Assembly: GCA_902825995.1 (NCBI GenBank)
Contig: CADEDE010000020.1
Location: 1-42,234, forward strand
Direction: 5' to 3'
Length of the DNA stretch: 42,234 bases
Source of the DNA: an uncultured Burkholderiales bacterium
Lineage (GTDB): Bacteria; Pseudomonadota; Gammaproteobacteria; Burkholderiales; Burkholderiaceae_C
The notes under the pieces are model-generated. The model searched no databases. It saw only the letters and a list, made by a program, of their open reading frames with translations, and was not told the DNA's origin. This document shows, piece after piece, positions 8,353-18,551 of the stretch (position 1 is the first letter of the stretch; each line of letters opens with the position of its first letter). Made by a program: the position numbers and the translations under genes.

Positions 8353-9540
8353 TCAGGCAGGCCGCCGTGGCGGCGGCGTGTCGAACAGCGCCTCGCGATT
8401 GAGCGTGTCGAGGTAGTCGATATAGCCGAAGACGCGGTCGCGCTTGCGGCCGGTGAGTTCTCGCACCAGATTCAAGGTCGCCAGGCGTTGCAGCGCGGCG
8501 CCCACCGTGACGGGGCTCTGGCGCGTCTCGGCGCAGATGCTGCCGATGCTGCGTACCGGGCGTCGAGACAGGGCGTCGAACACCAGCATGGCGCTGGGCG
8601 CATGGCGCCCGAGCACCACGACGCGACGACGGTCGCCGGCCACCAGGTCGGTGAGGGCGCGGGCGGTCTGCACGGCCTGCGTCGCCGCATGCGTGACGGC
8701 GTCGGCAAAGAAGCCGAGCCATTCTTCCCAATCACCGCTCTTGCGCACATGGGACAGCAACTCGTAGTAGCGAGCGCGATGAATCTTGAAGTACAGGCTC
8801 AGGTACAGCAGCGGCTCGTGCAGCACCTGCTCATGCATCAACAGCAGGGGGATCAGCAGGCGCCCGACGCGGCCGTTGCCATCGAGAAATGGGTGGATGG
8901 TCTCGAACTGCACATGCGCCAGTGCGGCCTTGATCAGAGGCGCGTGCCGCTCAGGCACGTCGTTGACGAAGCGCTCCAGGTCGGCAATGCAGGGTTCGAC
9001 GAACTGCGGTGGCGGGGGCACGAGTTCAGCCGCTGACGGCGTGGGCCCACCGACCCAGTTCTGCACCCGGCGGTATTCACCCGGCGACTTGCCGGCGCCA
9101 CGGCCCGACTGCATCAGCGCAGCATGCATCTCGCGGATCAGGCGCGAAGAGATCGGCAGGCCTTCGGCAAGCCGACGCACGCCAAGATCGAGTGCGGCCA
9201 CGTAGCAAGACACTTCGGCCACATCGTCGATCGGCACGCCGGGGGCGCCATCTTCCTCAAACAAGAGCAGATCGGACAGCGACGACCGGGTGCCCTCGAT
9301 TTGCGACGACAGCACGGCCTCCTTGCGGACATAGCTGTACAGGAAGGTCTGCGCATCGGGCAGCAATGCGGTCAGGCTGTCGAGGCGACCGAGCGCCAGA
9401 TGCGCCTGGTCGAGCCGGTGCTGCAGGGGACCGTCAATGACCAGCGCCGGTTTCGGTGGCAGGGGCTCAGGCACGAAGCCCCGGCAGGCGATGCCGGCCG
9501 CGACGGTGGGCTCAAACCGACCGGTTGAAGTGCGATTCAT
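8353..9540 (-). CDS. Fic family protein (class II, with inhibitory motif)
   Basis: The 395-residue protein contains the complete Fic active-site motif HPFLDGNGRVGR (216-227). Fic enzymes typically transfer AMP from ATP to a protein hydroxyl group. An N-terminal helix with SSQIEG (78-83) fits the class II self-inhibitory motif (S/T)xxxE(G/N), so activity is probably kept off by default. Residues about 330-385 (SIGSICAETRQSPVTVGAALQRLATLNLVREL) look like a winged-helix DNA-binding domain, suggesting self-regulation. It is the first gene of the operon with the methyltransferase and restriction genes, three bases upstream of mod. A role in controlling or guarding the restriction system is possible but inferred. 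The target protein is unknown. Confidence 0.9.
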   Translation of the reverse strand: MNRTSTGRFEPTVAAGIACRGFVPEPLPPKPALVIDGPLQHRLDQAHLALGRLDSLTALLPDAQTFLYSYVRKEAVLSSQIEGTRSSLSDLLLFEEDGAPGVPIDDVAEVSCYVAALDLGVRRLAEGLPISSRLIREMHAALMQSGRGAGKSPGEYRRVQNWVGGPTPSAAELVPPPPQFVEPCIADLERFVNDVPERHAPLIKAALAHVQFETIHPFLDGNGRVGRLLIPLLLMHEQVLHEPLLYLSLYFKIHRARYYELLSHVRKSGDWEEWLGFFADAVTHAATQAVQTARALTDLVAGDRRRVVVLGRHAPSAMLVFDALSRRPVRSIGSICAETRQSPVTVGAALQRLATLNLVRELTGRKRDRVFGYIDYLDTLNREALFDTPPPRRPA

Positions 9541-9625
9541 GGGGCAAACTAAATTAGCCGCCCATCTTAGGTTAAATTCAAGCCTTATTTGGAATTACGA
9601 GGGTCGCTATTAAAGCGGCTTTCGC
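9541..9625 (-). promoter_or_regulatory. AT-rich region upstream of the fic-mod-res operon
   Basis: This 85-base gap is far more AT-rich than its surroundings. On the minus strand it contains TTGAAT (9577-9582 region) and, 19 bases on, TAATTT, a poor but possible sigma-70 pair for the fic operon. No hairpin with a T-run is visible for the end of pntB. It also forms the proximal edge of the putative island, directly after the pntB stop codon at 9626. Confidence 0.35.
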
Positions 9626-11068
9626 TCACTCCACCGCCTTGACCATCGCCTCGACCACTTTCTTGGCGTCGCCGAAGACCATCATCGTCTTGTCCATATA
9701 GAACAACTCGTTGTCCAGGCCGGCGTAGCCGGCGGCCATCGAACGCTTGTTAACGATCACGGTCTTGGCCTTGTAGGCCTCGAGGATCGGCATGCCGTAG
9801 ATCGGGCTGCCCTTGGTCATTGCCGCCGGGTTCACGACGTCGTTGGCGCCCAGGATGATGGCCACGTCGGCCTGGCCGAATTCGCCGTTGATATCTTCCA
9901 TCTCGAAGACCTGGTCGTAGGGCACCTCGGCTTCCGCGAGCAGCACGTTCATGTGGCCCGGCATGCGTCCGGCCACCGGGTGGATCGCATATTTGACGAT
10001 CACGCCCCTGGCGCTGAGCTTGTGCGCCAGCTCCTTCACCGCATGCTGCGCGCGCGCCACCGCCAGGCCATAGCCGGGCACGATAACCACGGTTTCGGCA
10101 TTGCCCATGATGAAGGCCGCGTCGTCGGCGCTGCCGCTCTTGACCACGCGCGGCACTGCGCCGCCGGCCGCCGCGGTCGCGGTCGCGGCTTCACCGCCAA
10201 ACCCGCCGAGGATGACGTTGAAAAACGAGCGATTCATGGCCTTGCACATGATGTAGCTGAGGATCGCCCCCGATGAGCCGACCAGGCTGCCGGCGACGAT
10301 CAGCATCGCGTTGTTCAGCGAGAAACCGATGCCCGCCGCGGCCCAGCCCGAATAGCTGTTGAGCATCGACACCACCACCGGCATGTCGGCACCGCCGATC
10401 GGGATGATGATCAGCACACCGAGCACAAAGGCAATGGCCAGCAGCAGCGCGAAGTCGAGCTTGGCTTCGCTGAGGGTGTAGCCGGCGATGAAGAACAGCA
10501 GCGCCAGTCCGAGCGCCAGGTTCAGCCAGTGCTGGCCCTGGAACTGCACCGGCGCACCTTTGAAGAGGCGGAATTTGTAGGTTCCGCTGAGCTTGCCGAA
10601 GGCGATCACTGAGCCGCTGAAGGTGATCGCGCCGATGGCCGCCCCGAGAGCCAGTTCGAGCCGGTTGCCGTGCGGGATTTCAGCCCCCTTGGCCGCGATG
10701 CCGAAGGCCCAGGGCTCGACCGCCGCAGCGATGGCGATGAACACCGCCGACAGGCCGATCATGCTGTGGAAGAAGGCCACCAGCTCGGGCATCTTGGTCA
10801 TTTCGACGGTGCGCGCGCGCCAGGCGCCGTAGCTGCCGCCGAGCACCAGGCCGAGCCCGACCCAGGCCAGGCCCACCGTCCCGCTCTGGCCCATGCGCCC
10901 GGCCAGTTGCACGATCAGCGCCGCCGTGGTCAGGCCGGCGATGGCCATGCCGACCATGCCGAACAGGTTGCCGCGGATCGAGCTGGTCGGGTGCGACAGG
11001 CCTTTCAGCGCCTGGATGAAGCAGACGCTGGCGACGAGGTAGAGCAGGGTGACGAGATTCAGGCTCAT
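9626..11068 (-). CDS. pntB: NAD(P) transhydrogenase subunit beta
   Basis: The 480-residue protein is the beta subunit of the membrane proton-translocating transhydrogenase, which makes NADPH from NADH using the proton gradient. The N-terminal two-thirds hold many hydrophobic helices (for example LVTLLYLVASVCFIQALKGL at the start and LALGLALLFFIAGYTL). The C-terminal NADP(H)-binding domain has VVIVPGYGLAVARAQHAVKE, HPVAGRMPGHMNVLLAEA, YDQVFEMEDIN, ILGANDVVNPAA and KRSMAAGYAG. The ATG at 11068 overlaps the stop of pntA2 (TGATG), so translation is coupled; a GTG one codon upstream is an alternative. A diverged fragment of this gene lies at 3959-4053, beyond the restriction genes. Confidence 0.96.
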   Translation of the reverse strand: MSLNLVTLLYLVASVCFIQALKGLSHPTSSIRGNLFGMVGMAIAGLTTAALIVQLAGRMGQSGTVGLAWVGLGLVLGGSYGAWRARTVEMTKMPELVAFFHSMIGLSAVFIAIAAAVEPWAFGIAAKGAEIPHGNRLELALGAAIGAITFSGSVIAFGKLSGTYKFRLFKGAPVQFQGQHWLNLALGLALLFFIAGYTLSEAKLDFALLLAIAFVLGVLIIIPIGGADMPVVVSMLNSYSGWAAAGIGFSLNNAMLIVAGSLVGSSGAILSYIMCKAMNRSFFNVILGGFGGEAATATAAAGGAVPRVVKSGSADDAAFIMGNAETVVIVPGYGLAVARAQHAVKELAHKLSARGVIVKYAIHPVAGRMPGHMNVLLAEAEVPYDQVFEMEDINGEFGQADVAIILGANDVVNPAAMTKGSPIYGMPILEAYKAKTVIVNKRSMAAGYAGLDNELFYMDKTMMVFGDAKKVVEAMVKAVE

Positions 11069-11388
11069 CACTGGCCCCCCTCAATCGGCTTGGCCGGACG
11101 CTCTTTCTTCCTGAACATCTCCAGCATGCGCCGCGTGACCAGGAAGCCGCCGAAGATATTGACCGCCGCCAGCGCCACCGCCAGCACGCCCATGGTCTTG
11201 GCCAGACCGCCCTCGGTCAGCGCGGCGGCCAGCATGGCGCCGACGATGACGATCGCCGAGATGGCGTTGGTGACGGCCATCAGCGGCGTGTGCAGCGCCG
11301 GCGTCACGGTCCAGACGACGTGGTAGCCGACGTAGATGGCGAGCACGAAGATGATCAGGTTGGTGACGGTGGGGGAGACGATGTCCAT
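11068..11388 (-). CDS. pntA2: NAD(P) transhydrogenase subunit alpha part 2
   Basis: This 106-residue membrane protein corresponds to the C-terminal membrane part of enterobacterial PntA, encoded here as its own gene. It has three or four hydrophobic helices ([54 protein letters not shown]) and the conserved [18 protein letters not shown] loop, and ends [12 protein letters not shown]. Two in-frame ATGs compete. The one at 11394 overlaps the pntA1 stop (ATGA), but the AAGGA ribosome site is only about two bases from it. That site is seven bases from the ATG at 11388, so 11388 is preferred. Confidence 0.92.
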   Translation of the reverse strand: MDIVSPTVTNLIIFVLAIYVGYHVVWTVTPALHTPLMAVTNAISAIVIVGAMLAAALTEGGLAKTMGVLAVALAAVNIFGGFLVTRRMLEMFRKKERPAKPIEGGQ

Positions 11389-11390
11389 GT

Positions 11391-12506
11391 TCATTTCCTT
11401 TTCACTTCGCCGCCCTGCGTCATCAGGCAGGCGGCCACGATGTCGTCGTCCAGCGGCACGTTGAAGCCGCCTTCCTCGGTGATGACGAGCTTCAGAAAGT
11501 CCAGCACGTTGCGCGCATACAGGCTCGACGAATCGGCCGCCACCAGGGCCGGGATATTGGTCTCGCCGACGATCGTCACGCCGTGGCGCACAACGCTCTT
11601 GCCGGCCTCGGTGAGCGGGCAATTGCCACCGGCGGGGGCGGCCATATCGACGATCACGCTGCCGGGCTTCATGCTCTTGACCATCGCCTCGGTCATCAGC
11701 ACCGGCGCGGCGCGGCCCGGGATCAATGCGGTCGAGATCACGATGTCGGCCTGTGCCACGCGCTTGGCTACCTCGACCTGCTGCCGTTCCAGCCACGCCG
11801 GCGGCATTGGCTTGGCGTAGCCGCCGACGCCTTCGGCGGCGTCCTTCTCTTCGGCGGTCTCGCAGGGCACGTCGATGAATTTGGCGCCGAGCGATTCGAC
11901 CTGCTCCTTCACGCTGGGCCGCACATCGCTGGCCTCGATCACCGCGCCCAGGCGTTTGGCGGTGGCGATGGCCTGCAAGCCGGCCACGCCGACGCCCAGG
12001 ATCACCACCCGCGCGGCCTTGATGGTGCCGGCGGCGGTCATCAGCATCGGGAACAGGCGCTGGTATTTGTCGGCGGCGATCATCACCGCCTTGTAGCCGG
12101 CGATATTGGCCTGGCTCGACAGCACGTCCATGCTCTGGGCGCGTGTCGTGCGCGGTGCGGCTTCGAGCGCAAAACTGGTCAGGCCCGCGCCGGCCAGGCG
12201 GTTCAGGTTGTCCTTGTCGAAGGGGTTCAACATGCCGACCAGGGCCGCGCCGGTCTTCACCAGCACCAACTCGTCGAGCGAGGGGCTGCGCACCTTCAGG
12301 ATCAGCTCGGCCGCAAAGGCGCCGCTGCGGTCGGTGATTTCGGCCCCGGCCGCCGCATAGGCCTCGTCGGTGGCGCTGGCCGCCACGCCGGCCCCCGACT
12401 GCACGCGCACGGTGTGGCCCTGGGCCTTCAATTTCTTGGCCGTCTCGGGCGTGCAGGCGACGCGTGTCTCGCCAGCCACCGTTTCGAGCGGTACGCCGAT
12501 CAGCAT
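11391..12506 (-). CDS. pntA1: NAD(P) transhydrogenase subunit alpha part 1
   Basis: The 371-residue soluble NAD(H)-binding subunit delivers hydride to the transhydrogenase. It shows the alanine-dehydrogenase/transhydrogenase fold: N-terminal [20 protein letters not shown], the central [13 protein letters not shown] segment, the dinucleotide-binding loop [22 protein letters not shown], and [18 protein letters not shown] near the C-terminus. GAGGAG lies about ten bases before the ATG. It is the first gene of pntA1-pntA2-pntB and is divergent from the Nudix gene at 12631. The 124-base gap between them must hold both promoters; CATTAAG on the minus strand is the only AT-rich patch there. Confidence 0.96.
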   Translation of the reverse strand: MLIGVPLETVAGETRVACTPETAKKLKAQGHTVRVQSGAGVAASATDEAYAAAGAEITDRSGAFAAELILKVRSPSLDELVLVKTGAALVGMLNPFDKDNLNRLAGAGLTSFALEAAPRTTRAQSMDVLSSQANIAGYKAVMIAADKYQRLFPMLMTAAGTIKAARVVILGVGVAGLQAIATAKRLGAVIEASDVRPSVKEQVESLGAKFIDVPCETAEEKDAAEGVGGYAKPMPPAWLERQQVEVAKRVAQADIVISTALIPGRAAPVLMTEAMVKSMKPGSVIVDMAAPAGGNCPLTEAGKSVVRHGVTIVGETNIPALVAADSSSLYARNVLDFLKLVITEEGGFNVPLDDDIVAACLMTQGGEVKRK

Positions 12507-12616
12507 GGTGCAGTTCTCCTCGGGCAGTCTTGCGGTGCAGCGGCTGGCAGCGCAGGTTGGGCCGCCAGCTTAATGCACGGCGGCCGGACGAGCCCCGGGG
12601 CGGCTGCGCAGGCCGC

Positions 12617-12630
12617 TACCATCGACCTCC
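12617..12630 (+). promoter_or_regulatory. Start-proximal -10-like box of the Nudix gene
   Basis: TACCAT (12617-12622) ends eight bases before the ATG at 12631 with no ribosome-binding sequence between them. The same arrangement precedes mnmA, recQ and the TSUP gene. It would give a leaderless or nearly leaderless mRNA. No clear -35 is visible. Confidence 0.3.
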
Positions 12631-13101
12631 ATGGCCAACGAAATCCGCTGGAAGCCGAGCGTCACGGTGGCTGCCGTCATCGAGCGGCAGGGGCGCTACC
12701 TGCTGGTCGAAGAAAGCACCCGCGACGGTCTGCGCCTGAACAACCCGGCCGGCCACCTCGAGGCGGGGGAATCCTTGACCCGGGCCGTTGCACGCGAGGC
12801 GCTGGAAGAGACCGCGCGCTGCTTCAGCCCCAGCCACCTGATCGGCGTGTACCTGGCCCGCGCCCAGCGTGGCGACGACGACGTGACCTACCTGCGCTTC
12901 GCCTTCGCCGGCAGCGTCGGCGAGCCGCAAGCCGGGCGCGCGCTCGACAGCGGCATCGTGCGCACGCTGTGGCTCACGCCGGCCGAGATCGAGTCCAGCC
13001 GCGAGCGCCACCGCAGCCCGCTGCTGTGGCGCTGCGTGCAGGACCACCTGGCCGGCCAGCGCTACCCGCTGGAACTGCTCGCCGATCCGCAATGGTCGTG
13101 A
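12631..13101 (+). CDS. nudJ: Nudix hydrolase, NudJ-like
   Basis: The 156-residue protein has a perfect Nudix box: G41-x5-E47-x7-R55-E56-x-L58-x-E59/E60 within [20 protein letters not shown]. It should hydrolyse nucleoside diphosphate derivatives; the enterobacterial NudJ is a phosphatase acting on HMP-PP and nucleoside di- and triphosphates. The start [18 protein letters not shown] and the pattern of a long C-terminal helix ending in YPLELL fit NudJ. Its position directly before mnmA is the same as in Escherichia coli, which supports the assignment. The mnmA frame overlaps or closely follows its stop. Confidence 0.85.
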   Translation: MANEIRWKPSVTVAAVIERQGRYLLVEESTRDGLRLNNPAGHLEAGESLTRAVAREALEETARCFSPSHLIGVYLARAQRGDDDVTYLRFAFAGSVGEPQAGRALDSGIVRTLWLTPAEIESSRERHRSPLLWRCVQDHLAGQRYPLELLADPQWS

Positions 13102-13184
13102 ATTCGGCGCCCGTCGGCTTTGTCGGCGGCGGGTCCAAGCAGGTGCTCGGGCCCGAGGCGCGTGCTCGCCTGCGCTGTGGCCGG

Positions 13185-13196
13185 GATAATCCGCGT
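13185..13196 (+). promoter_or_regulatory. -10-like box immediately before mnmA
   Basis: GATAAT (13185-13190) lies six bases before GTG 13197 and nine before GTG 13200. There is no purine-rich ribosome site between. This fits a start-proximal promoter and a leaderless transcript. If so, mnmA has its own promoter besides readthrough from the Nudix gene. Confidence 0.35.
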
Positions 13197-14306
13197 GTGG
13201 TGAGGCGCAGCAAACAACGCGTGGTAGTCGGCCTGTCGGGCGGTGTCGATTCGGCCGTCAGCGCCTACCTGCTGAAGCAGCAGGGCCACGACGTCGTCGG
13301 CCTGTTCATGAAGAACTGGGATGACGACGATGACAGCGAATACTGCTCCGCGAATGTCGATTTCGTCGATGCCGCCGCGGTGGCCGATGTGCTGGGCATC
13401 GAGATCGAGCATGTCAACTTCGCCACCGAATACAGGGACCGCGTGTTTGCCGAGTTCCTGCGCGAGTACCAGGCTGGCCGCACGCCCAACCCCGACGTGC
13501 TGTGCAATGCCGAGATCAAGTTCAAGGCCTTTCTCGACCATGCCGTGCGGCTCGGCGCCGATTGCATCGCAACCGGCCACTACGCCAGGGTTCGCGAAAT
13601 CGACGGCCGCTTCGAGCTGTTGAAAGGCCTGGACCCGGCCAAGGACCAGAGCTACTTTCTGCACCGGCTGAACCAGGCGCAGTTGAGCAAGAGTTGGTTC
13701 CCGGTCGGTGAGCTGAAGAAGACCGAAGTGCGCCGCATCGCCGCCGAGATCGGCCTGCCGAATGCGGGCAAGAAGGATTCGACCGGCATCTGCTTCATTG
13801 GCGAGCGGCCGTTCCGCGAGTTCCTGAACCGCTATCTGAGCCATGAACCGGGTGCGATCGAGGACGAGCACGGGCGCCGCGTCGGCCGCCATGTCGGCCT
13901 GTCGTTCTACACCCTGGGCCAGCGCCAGGGCCTGGGCATCGGCGGCATCCAGGGCCGCGCCGATGCCGCGGGCGAGCATGCGCCGTGGTTCGTTGCGCGC
14001 AAGGATCTCGAACGCAACGTGCTCGTCGTCGTGCAGGGCCATGCGCACCCGGCGCTGTTGTCGAGCGCGCTGCAGGCCGACGACACCAGTTGGGTCGCCG
14101 GCACCGCGCCGCAGGCGGGCCGCTATGCGGCGAAGACACGCTATCGCCAGGCCGATGCCCCCTGCAGCTTCAGGCCCGACGGCAACGCCGGCTTCGCACT
14201 CGCCTTCGACACGCCGCAATGGGCCGTCACGCCCGGCCAGAGCGCCGTGCTCTACGAAGGCGAGCTCTGCCTCGGTGGCGGCGTGATCGCTGCCGCCAGC
14301 GCCTGA
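13197..14306 (+). CDS. mnmA: tRNA-specific 2-thiouridylase MnmA
   Basis: MnmA adds sulfur to uridine-34 of the tRNAs for Lys, Glu and Gln, using ATP and sulfur from a persulfide relay. The protein (369 residues from this start) has the PP-loop [17 protein letters not shown], the family signature [13 protein letters not shown], the catalytic cysteine in [36 protein letters not shown] and the second active-site cysteine in [18 protein letters not shown]. The start is uncertain: GTG at 13197 or 13200 gives the normal length. An ATG at 13092, overlapping the Nudix gene, would add 35 residues that look non-homologous. The gene converges on the OsmC-like gene with only ten bases between the stops. 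Confidence 0.95.
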   Translation: MVRRSKQRVVVGLSGGVDSAVSAYLLKQQGHDVVGLFMKNWDDDDDSEYCSANVDFVDAAAVADVLGIEIEHVNFATEYRDRVFAEFLREYQAGRTPNPDVLCNAEIKFKAFLDHAVRLGADCIATGHYARVREIDGRFELLKGLDPAKDQSYFLHRLNQAQLSKSWFPVGELKKTEVRRIAAEIGLPNAGKKDSTGICFIGERPFREFLNRYLSHEPGAIEDEHGRRVGRHVGLSFYTLGQRQGLGIGGIQGRADAAGEHAPWFVARKDLERNVLVVVQGHAHPALLSSALQADDTSWVAGTAPQAGRYAAKTRYRQADAPCSFRPDGNAGFALAFDTPQWAVTPGQSAVLYEGELCLGGGVIAAASA

Positions 14307-14316
14307 CGGACGCCGC

Positions 14317-14766
14317 TCACTTCAGCCGCGCACCCAGGGCGTCGAGCACCTGCACATTGACCTCGATGCCGCCGCGCACGCTTTGCGTCACGGTGCAGAA
14401 ATCCTCGAATGTCGCCAGTGCACGGTCCAGGTGTTGCAGTGCCGCGGCCGGCTGGCCGAGCGTGAGCACGACCTGCATGGCCTTGATGCGCAAGCGGTTC
14501 TCGGCGTTGCGGCCGGTCTCGACCGCAACCTCGGCCGTGATCGGTTCGGGCTGCTGCTTGTACTTGCGCAGCGAAAACAGCAACGAGGCCGAGAGGCAAT
14601 TGCCGACCGCTGCCGCCAGCAACTGCTCGGGCGACGGCCCCTGGCCGCGACCCAGCGGTGGCGGCTCGTCGGCCACCAGCGGCGCGACGCCGTCGCCGAA
14701 TCGGACCTCGAACTGGAAGTCGCGCTGCTGCGTCAGGCGCACGGGGTGTCGGTTGTCGGCGGCCAT
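14317..14766 (-). CDS. OsmC family peroxiredoxin-like protein
   Basis: The 149-residue protein resembles the OsmC/Ohr family, cytoplasmic thiol peroxidases that reduce organic hydroperoxides. Both expected cysteines are visible: Cys57 in LLAAAVGNCLSAS and Cys124 in FEDFCTVTQSVRGGI. The length is normal. AAGGAG precedes the ATG at 14766. The DNA upstream of its ribosome site is part of a dispersed repeat (14781-14862) that separates it from ssb. It belongs to the general OsmC group rather than clearly to Ohr; the substrate cannot be told from sequence. Confidence 0.85.
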   Translation of the reverse strand: MAADNRHPVRLTQQRDFQFEVRFGDGVAPLVADEPPPLGRGQGPSPEQLLAAAVGNCLSASLLFSLRKYKQQPEPITAEVAVETGRNAENRLRIKAMQVVLTLGQPAAALQHLDRALATFEDFCTVTQSVRGGIEVNVQVLDALGARLK

Positions 14767-14780
14767 CGGGATCTCCTTGT

Positions 14781-14862
14781 GCGCCCAAACTCTAGCCCGC
14801 GCCGGGCCGTCCCACGCGGGCGCCCCCCCTCGGAGGGCGACGCCGCAGGCGTCTTGGGGGTC
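14781..14862. repeat. Dispersed repeat with hairpin at the ssb 3' end (copy L2)
   Basis: The stretch contains CGCCCCCCCTCGGAGGGCG, the perfect hairpin GACGCC-GCA-GGCGTC (14839-14853) and a closing GGGGG (14856-14860), four bases from the ssb stop codon. Read from ssb it gives C5, hairpin, then GCCCTCCGAGGGGGG, matching copies at 53-106 and 35711-35785 in order and position. Its reverse complement also shares two blocks with the right end of the window (42148-42196): CCCCCAAGxCGCCTGCGGCG and CCCGGCGCGGGCTAG, with about 35 central bases missing there. It probably serves as the 3' end of the ssb mRNA. Confidence 0.6.
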
Positions 14863-14865
14863 AGC

Positions 14866-15342
14866 CTAGAACGGGATGTCGTCGTCCATGTCGTCGAAGC
14901 CGGTCGATGACTTGGCGGGCGCCGACGCGCCCGGCCGGCCCGCCGCCGGGCGCGGTGCCGGCGCGCTGCGCTGGCCGCCGCTGATGTCGTCGCCGCCGCC
15001 CAGGCCCTCACGGCTGCCGAGCAGCTGCATGTCGGTGGCGACGATCTCGGTGCTGTATTTCTCGATGCCGTCCTTGTCGGTCCACTTGCGCGTCTTGAGC
15101 CGGCCTTCGACATACACCGAGCGGCCCTTTTTCAGGTATTCGCCGGCAATCTCGGCCAGGCGGTCGCGGAAGACCACGCGGTGCCATTCGGTCTCTTCCT
15201 GCCTTTCGCCGCTGGTCTTGTCCTTCCACTGCCGTGAGGTGGCGATCGCGACATTGCAGATCGTGCCGCCGTCGGGAAACGTGCGCGTCTCGGGGTCGCG
15301 GCCGAGATTGCCGACGAGGATGACTTTGTTGACTGAGGCCAT
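14866..15342 (-). CDS. ssb: Single-stranded DNA-binding protein
   Basis: SSB coats single-stranded DNA during replication, repair and recombination. The 158-residue protein has the OB fold ([72 protein letters not shown]), a Gly/Ala/Pro-rich linker and the acidic tip DDMDDDIPF that recruits partner proteins, including RecQ. The start ATG at 15342 has AAGGAGC just upstream; the open frame further upstream is not homologous. It is divergent from recQ, with 81 bases between the chosen starts. Confidence 0.97.
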   Translation of the reverse strand: MASVNKVILVGNLGRDPETRTFPDGGTICNVAIATSRQWKDKTSGERQEETEWHRVVFRDRLAEIAGEYLKKGRSVYVEGRLKTRKWTDKDGIEKYSTEIVATDMQLLGSREGLGGGDDISGGQRSAPAPRPAAGRPGASAPAKSSTGFDDMDDDIPF

Positions 15343-15409
15343 GGGGCGCTCCTTGCGCAGGCGTGAAGGGGGAAGACCGAAGCGCGGATGATAACGAGCG
15401 CCGGCCAGC

Positions 15410-15423
15410 GACAATCCGGCTCC
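15410..15423 (+). promoter_or_regulatory. -10-like box immediately before recQ
   Basis: GACAAT (15410-15415) is eight bases before GTG 15424. There is no ribosome-binding sequence before either this GTG or the upstream ATG at 15388. The box favours GTG 15424 as the real start on a leaderless mRNA. Confidence 0.35.
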
Positions 15424-17307
<1,884 letters not shown>

Positions 17308-17525
17308 CGCTGCGCGAATTCCCCCGACAATTGCTCAAGCCTTGGCAAGTCCGCCGAGGGCAGGCGAAAAAGGTCGCGTACGGGATTCAAAGTGAAAATG
17401 GGAAACCACGACTACGCCGCCATGACCGCCGGCGGCAAGTGGGCGTCAGACTGATTTCCGCATGAGGATAAGAGTGGCAGGTGCCCTGATTTGACCAGAG
17501 CCCTGAGAAAAACGGAGGTTGACGC
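17308..17525. other. Gap between recQ and the ATPase module
   Basis: The gap is less GC-rich towards its right half. It contains a tiny frame (ATG 17398 to TGA 17454; MGNHDYAAMTAGGKWASD) that I do not recognise and that lacks a clear ribosome site. TTGACC (17491-17496) and GGATAAG (17471-17477) are isolated promoter-like words without proper spacing. It probably contains the left junction of the acquired ATPase/nuclease module and its promoter. Confidence 0.35.
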
Positions 17526-18551
17526 ATGAGTGCGCTGAGCAAAGTCGAAGTCGAAAACTTCACAGCATTCAAGAAGCTGCCGGTCGATCTGTCGCCCGGC
17601 GTCAACGTCTTCATCGGTACCAACGGCACGGGCAAGACGCACATGCTGAAGTTGCTGTACGCCGCCTGCTCCATCACCGAAGGGGAACAGGAGCCGTTTG
17701 CCGCCAAGCTGCGAGATGTCTTCAAGCCCTACGAGAACCGGTTGGGTCGATTGGTCAGGCGGCAAACCGGCAGTGCCACGGCGAAGCTGGCGATATGGCG
17801 TGGTGCCGACCACAAGATTGGAGCGAGCTTTTCGAACCACACCGACAAGGCCGAAAGCGTGAAAACCAGCGGCGAGTCGAAGTGGAAGGACACCAGGACC
17901 GTCGCTGCTTACATCCCGGTCAAAGAGATGCTGGCCCATGCGCCGGGCTTCAGATCGCTTTACAAGAAGCGGGAGATAGCGTTTGAAGAGACCTACGCTG
18001 ACATCATTGACCTCGCCTATTTGCCCAAATTGATGGGACAACCAGATCAGGCACGTGCCCGGCTGCTGAAGACACTGGAACGGGCAATCGAAGGCAAGGT
18101 AATCGTGAAGGGCGAACACTTCTTCCTGAAGAACAAGCAAGGTGAACTTGAGTTCTCGCTTCTGGCCGAAGGCATGCGCAAGCTGGCGTTGATCTGGCTG
18201 TTGATCCAGAACGGCGTGCTACTCAAGGGTTCGGTGCTGTTCTGGGATGAGCCGGAATCCAATCTGAACCCGAGCCTCATGAAGGAAGTCGTCACCTTGA
18301 TGTTGGAACTGCAACGCATGGGCGTGCAGATGTTTCTCGCAACACACAACTACGTGGTTCTCAAGGAGTTCGATCTTCAGAAGGCGAAAACTGACAAGGT
18401 GCGCTTTCACTCGCTGTACCGCGCAGAAGATGACGCCGTTACGGCCACCTCAGTCGACAGCTATCTCGACATTCACCCCAATGCCATCGCTACGACCTTT
18501 TCCGACCTCTATGACCGTGACATCGAGCGTGCGTTGAAGGGAGTGAAGTGA
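17526..18551 (+). CDS. AAA_15/21-type (ABC/OLD-like) ATPase of a putative defence module
   Basis: The 341-residue protein is an SMC/OLD-like ATPase without a long coiled coil. It has KVEVENFTAFKKL at the N-terminus, Walker A GTNGTGKT (31-38), an ABC-type signature LLAEGMRKLA (212-221), Walker B VLFWDEPESNLNP (237-249) with Glu242 as catalytic base, and a switch histidine in FLATHN (His274). No nuclease or TOPRIM domain is attached. A strong ribosome site (GGAGG) precedes the ATG. Its TGA overlaps the ATG of the next gene (TGATG), so the two are translated together. Its base content (52% in rows 17521 and 18361) is far below that of recQ. ATPases of this type power many anti-phage systems such as Septu, AbiL and PARIS; here that role is inferred. 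Confidence 0.82.
   Translation: MSALSKVEVENFTAFKKLPVDLSPGVNVFIGTNGTGKTHMLKLLYAACSITEGEQEPFAAKLRDVFKPYENRLGRLVRRQTGSATAKLAIWRGADHKIGASFSNHTDKAESVKTSGESKWKDTRTVAAYIPVKEMLAHAPGFRSLYKKREIAFEETYADIIDLAYLPKLMGQPDQARARLLKTLERAIEGKVIVKGEHFFLKNKQGELEFSLLAEGMRKLALIWLLIQNGVLLKGSVLFWDEPESNLNPSLMKEVVTLMLELQRMGVQMFLATHNYVVLKEFDLQKAKTDKVRFHSLYRAEDDAVTATSVDSYLDIHPNAIATTFSDLYDRDIERALKGVK

Noticed and set aside
4067..9540. A complete integrative element with integrase or att sites
   Set aside because: No integrase, transposase, terminal inverted repeats or tRNA target was found; only the pntB fragment marks an edge.
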